The position numbers and the translations under genes were made by a program. 31,586 nt of DNA from contig CAAEOU010000167.1 of NCBI GenBank assembly GCA_900757695.1, positions 1 to 31,586 on the forward strand, written 5' to 3'. Position 1 is the stretch's first letter, and each line of letters opens with the position of its first letter. Of this stretch, positions 22,548-29,710 are shown one piece after another. The notes beneath the pieces were generated by a model. The model had not been told where the DNA came from and did not search any database. It saw only the letters and a list, made by a program, of their open reading frames with translations. Origin of the DNA: an uncultured Oscillospiraceae bacterium (lineage in GTDB: Bacteria; Bacillota_A; Clostridia; Oscillospirales; Oscillospiraceae).

Positions 22548-22656
22548 GCGTGGTTCCTGGGACGGGATCAAGCCCACTACTCGAATCGTGGAAAGTAGAA
22601 AAGTGTATGATCGAAACCGAATTAAACAAGCAGATCGTCGGAATGCCTTCGAGTGA
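22486..22656 (+). CDS. Small basic protein, conserved type in Firmicutes
   Basis: 56 residues, MKMIPLEKQSKREQRKFHAN..., rich in Lys and Arg. The pattern 'SKREQRKFHA--RGSWDGIKPTTRIVESRKVYDRNRIK' resembles short uncharacterised proteins I have seen in Clostridial genomes and mobile elements. GAAAGGAG lies 12 bases ahead of ATG 22486; an ATG directly on the ribosome site (22474) is unlikely. It overlaps the upstream gene by 62 bases in another frame. The high charge suggests nucleic-acid contact, but no function is known. Confidence 0.6.
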   Translation: MKMIPLEKQSKREQRKFHANKRGSWDGIKPTTRIVESRKVYDRNRIKQADRRNAFE

Positions 22657-22752
22657 GTCTGCACCATTACGACTGATTGTCTCATAAAACTGGCAGACGT
22701 TTATGACATTACCATCGGCTACCTTGCGGGGCGATCCAATAAAAAGCGATAA
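22657..22752 (+). pseudogene. C-terminal fragment of an XRE-type regulator
   Basis: The frame reads CLIKLADVYDITIGYLAGRSNKKR and stops at 22752. LIKLADxYxxTIxYLxGR is the end of the HTH_3 domain in many XRE regulators. The N-terminal helices are missing and the frame is closed by a stop at 22654-22656, so this is a relic. Confidence 0.65.
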
Positions 22753-22842
22753 TAATTTTCTGGGCGGACTGGTGTAGCGCAAAAATGATAAGAAAAAAGT
22801 GCGCACATACTGCCGCGCAGTCTGGATTTTCTTCATTATTCA

Positions 22843-22871
22843 TTGCACCGGGGGGCTTTGGCTGGTATGAT
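22843..22871 (+). promoter_or_regulatory. Promoter of the AraC-type regulator gene
   Basis: TTGCAC (22843-22848), a 17-base spacer and TATGAT (22866-22871), 41 bases ahead of the start codon. Confidence 0.6.
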
Positions 22872-22911
22872 ATAGGCAATACGATTATGGGACAGCCGGA
22901 GCGGGAAAACT

Positions 22912-24156
22912 ATGGAACTATCAACGTGTATTTTTACAACCGGAACAAGGTCAACTGCTTTTTCATCCCCTGCGCAGGCTCGGGATGCAGTCGATGAGCT
23001 TTTTACGCATTCAGATGGCATATCAGAGCCTTTTTTAGCGGAGCTTCGTGCGCTGGGCGTTCAATTGCCGCCGCCGCCTCTGCGGGTCGTAAGTCTGGTG
23101 CCCGGACGGAGCAGCGAACCCTTTACGCTCTCTATGGCACACGATTTTGCCGCAGAGATGAAAATGAAGCTGCAAGCCGCATTGGACGCAGAGGGGCTTT
23201 TCTATTATGTCAGTGGTCGAATCCAGGGCGTTGTTTCCGTTCCGGGCAATGCAGAAATGAAGCGGCTGTATGATGCACTGGATACCATGGTGCGTACCGA
23301 ACCGGAAGCCACCCGCCCCCATGCGGCGATCAGCAATCCCTATGATACGATTGCCGACATCAGCCGTGCCTGTGATGAAAATCAGGAGGCACACCGGTTT
23401 GAACGGTTTCTCATGCAGCCCATTAATGTGCTGCTCCAATCCGGTGATTTCTGGATCCATGGCGCTGTGGGGCCGCAATACGAGGATGAAGCCCTGTTCG
23501 GAAAGCTCTCTCAGGGAATATGCAATGCACTGGCAGCCGAAGAACCCAATCGAGCCCATCAGCTGTTGGACGATGCACTGGATTTTATGGTGGATCGCTT
23601 TCCACGGGTATCCGGGGTACATATGCGTGCACTGCGGTTCTGTCATGCGCTGGAAATGACATTGGTGGGCGCTGACCTGATCGACCGGCTTTTTGTTCAG
23701 GAAAATCATCTGCCTCAGGATGTCATCGAGGCGGACAATGAGGAAATGCTCCGAAAAACCTTTCACCGGAAGCTGGAGGGCATCGACACCTATGCCCGAT
23801 CCCGAAAGCAGCTCCGACACGGTGCGCTCATGCGCCGTGTTGCAGCATATATCGACAGCAACCTGACCGACGCCATGCTTTCCCTGCCGACCATTGCGGA
23901 AAGCTTCGGCATGTCGGTGGAAAAGCTCTCCGGTTCATTTCGGAGCTATTATCAGGAAACGGTCCCGAATTTTATCCACCAGCGTCGGGTGGAGCATATC
24001 AAGAAACAGCTGCTGGGAACGAAAAAACCGGTTCGGGAGCTGGCGCTGGAAGCCGGGTATGTGAGTCTTGCCACCATGAACCGTGCCTTCTACCGACTGG
24101 AAGGGATGTATCCCGGCCAATACCGCAGCAAGTACCGGGCGCTGCGCAAGCCGTAA
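22912..24156 (+). CDS. AraC-family transcriptional regulator
   Basis: 414 residues. The C-terminal ~90 residues are a double HTH of AraC/XylS type: LPTIAESFGMSVEKLSGSFRSYYQETVPNFIHQRRVEHIKKQLLGTKKPVRELALEAGYVSLATMNRAFYRLEGMYPGQYR. The N-terminal ~320 residues form a long sensor part with no cupin pattern I can recognise. It is similar in length and arrangement to the regulator at 30470-31586: both have a long helical middle and a C-terminal HTH. GGAGCGGG lies ahead of ATG 22912. It has its own promoter and terminator and directly precedes the three-gene SnoaL operon, which it probably activates. The inducer is unknown. Confidence 0.9.
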   Translation: MELSTCIFTTGTRSTAFSSPAQARDAVDELFTHSDGISEPFLAELRALGVQLPPPPLRVVSLVPGRSSEPFTLSMAHDFAAEMKMKLQAALDAEGLFYYVSGRIQGVVSVPGNAEMKRLYDALDTMVRTEPEATRPHAAISNPYDTIADISRACDENQEAHRFERFLMQPINVLLQSGDFWIHGAVGPQYEDEALFGKLSQGICNALAAEEPNRAHQLLDDALDFMVDRFPRVSGVHMRALRFCHALEMTLVGADLIDRLFVQENHLPQDVIEADNEEMLRKTFHRKLEGIDTYARSRKQLRHGALMRRVAAYIDSNLTDAMLSLPTIAESFGMSVEKLSGSFRSYYQETVPNFIHQRRVEHIKKQLLGTKKPVRELALEAGYVSLATMNRAFYRLEGMYPGQYRSKYRALRKP

Positions 24157-24185
24157 GGACGCTTTTTATTCAATCTGGCATTACG

Positions 24186-24224
24186 CCGCCAGCAATGTGC
24201 AAATGCATGTTGCTGGCGGTTTTT
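24186..24224 (+). terminator. Rho-independent terminator of the AraC gene
   Basis: CCGCCAGCAA (24186-24195) pairs perfectly with TTGCTGGCGG (24210-24219), with five Ts after. It separates the regulator from the SnoaL operon, so the latter needs its own promoter in 24225-24340. No dyad like those at 26672 and 29612 is seen there. Confidence 0.88.
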
Positions 24225-24340
24225 CCGTCTCATTTTCCTTTTGGACTGCTCATTTACCCGGAATATATTTACTTTTTGAGTTCAAACTTTTACACTGAAA
24301 TCATCATACAGCAATCGAAACGAGAAAGTGAGGCTGAAAA

Positions 24341-25087
24341 ATGAAAGCATACACAAGTGAGCAGCTGGTCGGCATCTTTGAGGATCAGCGGGACCTTAAA
24401 AACCTCATGGGCAAGCTCTGCTATACCATCCTGCTCAAGCAGGAGGATCAGATGATCTCACGGTTTTGGTCTGCACAGGAGGATATCTGTCTGGGCACCA
24501 ACCGGGGATGGTATCTGGGGCGTGAGGCAGTAAGCGGCTATTACAGCGCCGTCTACCGCCACACTGCCGAAGCAACCGCATTCCTGAAAAAGGCATTCCC
24601 GGATCGGATGGAAAAGCTGACGGAGCAGGAGCAGTTCGGCGCAGGCTCCATGGATGTAAAGCCCATGGATACCGCAGTCATCGAAATTGCCGGGGACGGT
24701 GAAAGCGCCCGTGGCATCTGGTATTCCAGAGGCACCTACAATGATCTCACGCCCCAAGGGCCTTTGGCATTCTGGGAGCTGGGAATTTACGCCTGTGATT
24801 TTGTCCGTGAAGACGGTCAATGGAAGGTCCTGCATCTTTTGCAGCTGACCGATATCCATACGCCGGGCGGCAGAAGCTGGGGGGATCCCAAGCCGGAACC
24901 CTTCCCGAATCTCCCCGAATTTGACGGTGCGGTACCCTTTACTGCGCCGGAGCCAACGGTGCCGGAGGTGCTGCGGGAAGCATATTATCCCGGCCGTCCC
25001 TTTGCACCGCTGCCAGAGCCGCCGGTGCCCTATGAAACCCTGAGCGAAACCTTCTCCTATGGCTATCGAAAGGAGGCTGCCGTATGA
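24341..25087 (+). CDS. SnoaL/NTF2-fold protein, paralog 1
   Basis: 248 residues. The cone-shaped NTF2/SnoaL_4 pattern is seen: helix DLKNLMGKLCYTILLKQEDQMISRFW; strands AVIEIAGDGESARGIWYSRG (112-131) and YACDFVREDGQWKVLHLLQL (150-169); then a Pro-rich tail PEPPVPYETLSETFSYGYRK. The fold hosts dehydratases, isomerases and cyclases such as bile-acid dehydratase BaiE and scytalone dehydratase. Relative to its three paralogs, the His of 'H-x(4)-xVxEV' is replaced by Lys107 (KPMDTAVIEI), so this member may be inactive or altered. First of three genes joined by ATGA overlaps, so the products are made together and may form a mixed complex. No signal peptide; cytoplasmic. Confidence 0.85.
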   Translation: MKAYTSEQLVGIFEDQRDLKNLMGKLCYTILLKQEDQMISRFWSAQEDICLGTNRGWYLGREAVSGYYSAVYRHTAEATAFLKKAFPDRMEKLTEQEQFGAGSMDVKPMDTAVIEIAGDGESARGIWYSRGTYNDLTPQGPLAFWELGIYACDFVREDGQWKVLHLLQLTDIHTPGGRSWGDPKPEPFPNLPEFDGAVPFTAPEPTVPEVLREAYYPGRPFAPLPEPPVPYETLSETFSYGYRKEAAV

Positions 25088-25857
25088 ATTACTATGAAGA
25101 AAAGCAATATACCGATGACGAGCTGATCGTCCGCATTATGGACAAGGAGGCCATCAAAAAGCTCATGGCACGGCGTGCCTTCTACTACGCCAACAACCAG
25201 CGCCGCCGGGAGCTGGACGAGCTGTGGGTATCCACCCGGGAATACCGTGACAGCGCATCCTATGGCCGCAACTGGGGCTACTATGTCGGCATGGATTCCA
25301 TTGCAAATTACTATGTGCTGGAGCACACCAAAAAGCAGTATGCCGATCTGGCTGCCATTCATGAGAATGACCCCTCAGTGGCCGTAGACAATCAGAACCT
25401 TGGCTGGGGCTGCACTGCGTTCCACACAGTCACAACCCCCATGCTCTATATTGCGGGTAATGGGAAAACGGCCCGTGGGCTGTGGTACTCCGCCGGTCAG
25501 GAAACGATCATGCAGGCGGACGGCACCGCAAAAGCCTACTGGACCATGGATAATATGTCTGCGGACTTTGTTAAGGAAAACGGCAGCTGGAAGATCTGGC
25601 ATCTGGTGGTGTGCAGCGATTTCTTTGTGGAAGCCGGTATGGACTTCAAAACCGGCACACTGGAGCCCCTTACCGGCCCCGACCCCTTCCGGGATGAATT
25701 TGGCACGCCGGACATTCCCATGACGGTGCACAACCCCCGGTATAACCTCTCGGACAACTATCCGCCGATGCCCCTGCCCTACGAAACCTATACGGTAGCT
25801 GGCAGTTTGGCCCCGCAGGGACATCCCAACTACAAGAAGGAGGTCGCAAAGAGATGA
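25084..25857 (+). CDS. SnoaL/NTF2-fold protein, paralog 2
   Basis: 257 residues. Same layout as its neighbours: helix AIKKLMARRAFYYANNQRRRELDELWVS; FHTVTTPMLYIAGNGKTARGLWYSAGQET (113-141), with His114 at the position of the presumed catalytic His; SADFVKENGSWKIWHLVVCSDF (159-180); and the tail PPMPLPYETYTVAGSL. The Tyr pair at 34-35 and the acidic residue before LWVS are at the usual active-site places of SnoaL_4 enzymes. It overlaps both neighbours by 4 bases. Probably an enzyme acting on a small cyclic or aromatic substrate; the actual reaction is unknown. Confidence 0.87.
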   Translation: MNYYEEKQYTDDELIVRIMDKEAIKKLMARRAFYYANNQRRRELDELWVSTREYRDSASYGRNWGYYVGMDSIANYYVLEHTKKQYADLAAIHENDPSVAVDNQNLGWGCTAFHTVTTPMLYIAGNGKTARGLWYSAGQETIMQADGTAKAYWTMDNMSADFVKENGSWKIWHLVVCSDFFVEAGMDFKTGTLEPLTGPDPFRDEFGTPDIPMTVHNPRYNLSDNYPPMPLPYETYTVAGSLAPQGHPNYKKEVAKR

Positions 25858-26669
25858 AAACGCATCTGAGCCTGCACCAGCGGATCCATAATGCCGATGG
25901 CAGCCAGCAAATTGAAAACCTCAAAGCCATCCATGCCTATACCCATGCCCGCAACTGGCCGGTGGAAGAATGGGACAACATCTGGGATCTGTCCGATGAC
26001 TGCTCATGGGCACACGGCTTTGGCCGCTGGAGAGGCGGTTACAAGGTCTATCTGAACTCCGTCACGGAATGGGATATCCCCACCTTTACCAATTATATGA
26101 AGCTATATAAGCTGTATCCGGATGTCATGGGCATGGATCCCCGGCCACTGAACTTCTCCCCGGTACACAATCTGTCCAGTGATGTCATTGAGGTTGCCGA
26201 TGACGGAAGATCCGCCCGGGGCGCATTTCTGACACCCGGCAACATCTATGAATACCTGAAGCCCCAGCAGCGCCGCCGTGCCATTTTCATGTGGGAGCGC
26301 TACGGTGCAGACTTTGTCTGTGACGAAAACGGGCACTGGAAGTATCTTCATGAGCACGTCTGCCCGGATTTTCAGGGCAACTATGACGATGTCAACTGGG
26401 GACTGGAGGCATATCAGGTTGCCACGGATCCCAGCCACCGGAATTCTGCCGCACCTCCTCCGGATGCCGACGCTGCGGGACCCGCACCCGAAGGCCCTCC
26501 GCCGGATGCTGGCGGCCCCAGAGATATGATGCTGGATGATCCCGGTCCCCTGCATCGGGAATATGAATTCCTGATGCCCATTCAAAACACCTGCCCCTGG
26601 CCGGAGCCGTACGAGACACTGGACAATGACCACACCTACACCCCGTTTCTCGGAAAGGATCGGCTGTAA
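25854..26669 (+). CDS. SnoaL/NTF2-fold protein, paralog 3, with a Pro/Ala-rich insert
   Basis: 271 residues. SnoaL-type features: helix QIENLKAIHAYTHARNWPVEEWDNIWDLSDDCSW; VHNLSSDVIEVADDGRSARGAFLTPG (104-129), with His105; GADFVCDENGHWKYLHEHVCPDF (151-173); and the tail CPWPEPYETLDN. Between the last strand and the tail is a low-complexity linker rich in Pro, Ala, Asp and Gly (about 205-233), which the other paralogs lack. Last gene of the operon; it ends just before a LysR-type operator that belongs to the next gene. Cytoplasmic. The extra linker could tether subunits or be a recent expansion. Confidence 0.85.
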   Translation: MKTHLSLHQRIHNADGSQQIENLKAIHAYTHARNWPVEEWDNIWDLSDDCSWAHGFGRWRGGYKVYLNSVTEWDIPTFTNYMKLYKLYPDVMGMDPRPLNFSPVHNLSSDVIEVADDGRSARGAFLTPGNIYEYLKPQQRRRAIFMWERYGADFVCDENGHWKYLHEHVCPDFQGNYDDVNWGLEAYQVATDPSHRNSAAPPPDADAAGPAPEGPPPDAGGPRDMMLDDPGPLHREYEFLMPIQNTCPWPEPYETLDNDHTYTPFLGKDRL

Positions 26670-26671
26670 GC

Positions 26672-26741
26672 GATCATTCCTTTGAAGGAATGATCCCCTG
26701 AAACATGGATATTTTTCTATTTTCGCTGACTATGGTATCAT
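26672..26741 (+). promoter_or_regulatory. LysR-type operator and promoter of the solute-binding lipoprotein gene
   Basis: The dyad GATCATTCCTT-TG-AAGGAATGATC (26672-26695, 11-bp perfect arms) is centred 52.5 bases ahead of the -10 TATCAT (26736-26741), which lies within ATGGTATCATGG. The -35 position (TTTCTA, 26713-26718) is poor, as expected of an activated promoter. The dyad would be centred near -64 from the start of transcription, the classic LysR-family recognition position. Core and spacing are identical at 29612-29681. Confidence 0.8.
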
Positions 26742-26795
26742 GGCACTAAGAACGCAGCAGCCGCTGCGAAACAGTAACATGGAAGGAGAAGCACA

Positions 26796-28514
26796 ATGAA
26801 AAAGACACCCATTCTCAGCACATTTTTGGCTTTGGCTATGCTTTTGAGCCTTTTGACCGGATGCGGCGGTGAAACACCTTCTGTACCTTCCGCCTCCATC
26901 GAAAGCACCACCGAATCCGCTGCCGTCTCAGAGTCATCGGCTCCGGAGCCGGTTGCGCCGGAAGCGCCGGAAGAAGTCTCTGCACTCTCCGCCGTGGAAA
27001 GCAGTGAAGAGGAATCCCGGCTGCCGGCGCCAGTCCCGGTTACCCTTCCTCTGACTCAGGAACCCGTGACCTATACCATCTGGTACTGTGAACCCTTTGG
27101 AGAACTGGTAGACGATCCTGCACAGGATGTAGCCGTGTTCCGTCTGCTCTCAGAGCGCACCGGCATCCAGTTTAACTTCACGCTGACCACCATGGAGGCT
27201 GCCAAAGAGAAGTTTCAGCTTCTGTTTGCTGCCGATGATCTGACCGATATCATCACCGATGCCATGTCCTATTACAGCGGCAGTATCGACGATGCGGTAA
27301 ATAAGGACGCCTTCCTGCTGGACTACTCCGAATATCTTGGGGATATGCCCAACTACAGCTACATTCTGGATCAGTATGTCGAAGCCAAAAAGACCATTAC
27401 CAGCTCGGATACCGGCGCTATGGTAGCATTCCCGGAGATTTATCAGGACGTGGGCGATGTCAGCGGCTATATGGTTCGGAAAGACTTTCTGGATGCCACC
27501 GGCTTGGATATTCCCAAGACCTATGACCAGTTCCACGACATGCTTTCTGCGATCCACACCAATACCGGTGCAACGCTGGAAATGATCAGCAGCGGCGGCG
27601 ACGGTCTGCTGGGTGCAGGCTTTGGGATCAACACCACACTGGACAACGAGGATCTCACCGGCTGGTATGTGGAGGACGGAACGGTAAAGCTGGGCGTATT
27701 GGAGCCGGGCTTCCGGGAGTATGTTGAGTTGGTCAAGCAGTGGTATGACGAGGGCCTGATCTATCCGGACTTCGTTGGCACGGATCGAGGTGATCTGTCC
27801 GGCCTGTTTAACGGTTCGTACTCCGTTACCGTAAAGCCGCCGGAGATCATTGCCGTATCCAGCATGGTTATCGGTACCGAAACCGTAGCCGTTCCCATGC
27901 CCCGGAAAACAGAGGATGAAGGTCTGCATGTTTGCGGCAATGCCGCTTCCTGCCTGATGGATGCCAACACATGGAGCATCAACGTCAATGCCCAGCAGCC
28001 TGAGCTTCTGATGCAGCTGATTGACTATATGTACTCCGATGAGGGCTACTATCTCATGAACTATGGTGAGGAGGGTATTTCCTATACCATGGTAGACGGC
28101 GAACCGCAGTTTACCGATCTGGTGCTGAGCAATCCCGATGGCCTGGAATACGCACAGGCTGCCTATCTCTATGCCAGCTCCAACCGCAGCCGGATGCCCT
28201 TCCTTTCCAATTACAGCCGCTGCTTTTCCGAGTTTACGGACACCCAGTGGGAGGCTTTGGATGTCTATGAAGGCGACTGCGACCACAGCATGGATTACCC
28301 GCTGGGCGCCGTCATGAACACGGAGCAATCCCGGCAGTATAACACGGTAGCAGCAGATATCTGCACTTACATCTCCGAGCATGTGCTGCAGTTTATCTAT
28401 GGTCAGGAAGACATGAGCCAGTGGGAGAGCTTCATTGAAACGATTCGCAGCATGGGTGTGGACACTGCCATTGAAGCCAAGCAGATGGCTTATGACGATT
28501 ATTTGAACAGCTAA
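26796..28514 (+). CDS. Extracellular solute-binding lipoprotein, no permease nearby
   Basis: 572 residues. The signal peptide ends in LLTGCGG (lipidated Cys near residue 23). A Ser/Glu/Pro-rich linker (~24-85) is followed by a large solute-binding domain of LplA/type-1 family: VTYTIWYCEPFGELVDD, RLLSERTGIQFNFTLTTMEAAKEKFQLLFAADDLTDII, YMVRKDFLDATGLDIPKTYDQFHDML, VELVKQWYDEGLIYPDF, and a C-terminal TWSINVNAQQPELLMQLIDYMYSDEGYYLMNYGEEGISY. Such proteins usually bind sugars or peptides for an ABC importer, yet no permease or ATPase lies in the window. GGAAGGAG precedes ATG 26796. Shared control with the fourth SnoaL gene suggests it captures the compound that the SnoaL proteins process, or a related inducer. 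Confidence 0.88.
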   Translation: MKKTPILSTFLALAMLLSLLTGCGGETPSVPSASIESTTESAAVSESSAPEPVAPEAPEEVSALSAVESSEEESRLPAPVPVTLPLTQEPVTYTIWYCEPFGELVDDPAQDVAVFRLLSERTGIQFNFTLTTMEAAKEKFQLLFAADDLTDIITDAMSYYSGSIDDAVNKDAFLLDYSEYLGDMPNYSYILDQYVEAKKTITSSDTGAMVAFPEIYQDVGDVSGYMVRKDFLDATGLDIPKTYDQFHDMLSAIHTNTGATLEMISSGGDGLLGAGFGINTTLDNEDLTGWYVEDGTVKLGVLEPGFREYVELVKQWYDEGLIYPDFVGTDRGDLSGLFNGSYSVTVKPPEIIAVSSMVIGTETVAVPMPRKTEDEGLHVCGNAASCLMDANTWSINVNAQQPELLMQLIDYMYSDEGYYLMNYGEEGISYTMVDGEPQFTDLVLSNPDGLEYAQAAYLYASSNRSRMPFLSNYSRCFSEFTDTQWEALDVYEGDCDHSMDYPLGAVMNTEQSRQYNTVAADICTYISEHVLQFIYGQEDMSQWESFIETIRSMGVDTAIEAKQMAYDDYLNS

Positions 28515-28515
28515 A

Positions 28516-28557
28516 AATTCGGCGGGCTGCAAACACATTGCAGTCCGCCTGGTTTTT
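28516..28557. terminator. Bidirectional terminator between the lipoprotein and LysR genes
   Basis: GGCGGGCTGCAA (28521-28532) pairs with TTGCAGTCCGCC (28538-28549; one G-U pair). T-runs follow on the plus strand (28553-28557) and, reading the other way, on the minus strand. Confidence 0.85.
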
Positions 28558-29557
28558 ATTCCATTACCGCACTGTTTGGGGGCTCCGTGGGATACCAGCC
28601 TCTGGATAGCTTCCATGACTGCATTAGTTCCTTGGCCGTGATGGGGTCGCCCCGGTCTTTGACAGCCTGAAGGCTTTGATACGTTTCCAGCATCAGGTCA
28701 TAGAACCCTTGCACGGACGGAAGCAGCTGCCGGTCCCGCAGTTTTCCTACGCCGATGGGAATGGTGGGATCCGGATCGGTGATCCGCAGGGCTTTCATAA
28801 ACTGGAACGGCGGATCCGGTACCAGTGCCAGCGCTTTCCAGAGGTAGTTCAGCTCCGAACCGATATAGACTGCCTGATTGCCGGAAGTGATCTTGTAGAG
28901 TAGCTCCGGCTCGTGGCATTCCAGAATAATATTTGGCATAAATCCCGCCTTGGCACAAAGCTTCTCAATCAGATTCCGGGTGCCAAAGCCCGCATTGTTG
29001 CAGAGGAAACGCTCATTTTGGAGCTGGGACAGAGACACGGACGATTGGGATGCCAGCGGATGCTGCCAGGACACCACAATGATGATCTCATCCCGGTAGA
29101 GCTCCTGCCACTGGATGTAATCCCCTACAATCGGCTCCTGCGTCACCGCCAAGTCAATTTCGCACTGCTCCAGCTGCTGCCGCATTTCGTCCATTGGCAG
29201 CAGCCATTGACGAAAACGGGTATCCGGATGTTCTACCAGATACCGCTCCATCAGGTCCGGCAGAAGTCCCGGCAGCGAGGATGCCATGCGAATGGTCGTC
29301 TGCGGCGCCTTTACGGCCTGTACGCTTTCGTCCAGCTGCCGCAGTGCCATACTGGTACCCTGAAGAAAGATCTTTCCGGCATCGTTGAGCTTGATCCGAT
29401 TTCCGACTCGGTCGAACAGCGGTGTCCCCAGCTCTTGCTCCAGTCTGGCGATGGTCTTGCTGAGAGAGGATTGGGAGGTATAGAGCCGCCGGGCAGCCTG
29501 CGTGATATGCTCACACCGTGCCACCTCCACAAAATAACGTAGCTGTGTCAGTTCCAT
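28556..29557 (-). CDS. LysR-family transcriptional regulator
   Basis: 333 residues. The N-terminal winged HTH is textbook: MELTQLRYFVEVARCEHITQ, AARRLYTSQSSLSKTIARLEQELGTPLFDRVGNRIKLNDAGKIFL. The C-terminal ligand domain follows (TIRMASSLPGLLPDLMERYLVEHPDTRFRQW, IIVVSWQHPLASQ). LysR proteins bind a small molecule and activate a divergent or linked gene from a T-N11-A dyad. It is divergent from the fourth SnoaL gene, with a matching dyad in the shared 153-base intergenic region and an identical one ahead of the lipoprotein gene, so both are predicted targets. The ATG at 29557 has AAAGGAG upstream. It is ~35 residues longer than average, mainly at the C-terminus. Confidence 0.94.
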   Translation of the reverse strand: MELTQLRYFVEVARCEHITQAARRLYTSQSSLSKTIARLEQELGTPLFDRVGNRIKLNDAGKIFLQGTSMALRQLDESVQAVKAPQTTIRMASSLPGLLPDLMERYLVEHPDTRFRQWLLPMDEMRQQLEQCEIDLAVTQEPIVGDYIQWQELYRDEIIIVVSWQHPLASQSSVSLSQLQNERFLCNNAGFGTRNLIEKLCAKAGFMPNIILECHEPELLYKITSGNQAVYIGSELNYLWKALALVPDPPFQFMKALRITDPDPTIPIGVGKLRDRQLLPSVQGFYDLMLETYQSLQAVKDRGDPITAKELMQSWKLSRGWYPTEPPNSAVME

Positions 29558-29611
29558 TTTGCCCACTCCTTTTTCCATAGGATACCACATTGCCGGATTC
29601 TTTTGCAAGTG

Positions 29612-29681
29612 GATCATTCCTTAAAAGGAATGGTTCTGTGAAAAAAAGCGATTTTACATCCATAATGGACCATGGTATCAT
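29612..29681 (+). promoter_or_regulatory. LysR-type operator and promoter of the fourth SnoaL gene
   Basis: CATTCCTT-AA-AAGGAATG (29615-29632) is centred 52.5 bases ahead of TATCAT (29676-29681), within ATGGTATCATGG. The -35 is TTTACA (29653-29658) with a 17-base spacer. The dyad lies between the divergent LysR start and this promoter, so LysR may also repress itself from it. Core, spacing and -10 match the site at 26672-26741. Confidence 0.82.
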
Positions 29682-29710
29682 GGGATCAGCAAGAAAAGGA
29701 GGTACCATCA

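Noticed and set aside
27150..28616. 488-codon ORF on the minus strand opposite the solute-binding lipoprotein gene
   Set aside because: It is the antisense shadow of a gene with a signal peptide, ribosome site, promoter and terminator. The antisense protein has no domain, and long antisense ORFs are expected in GC-rich, codon-biased genes.
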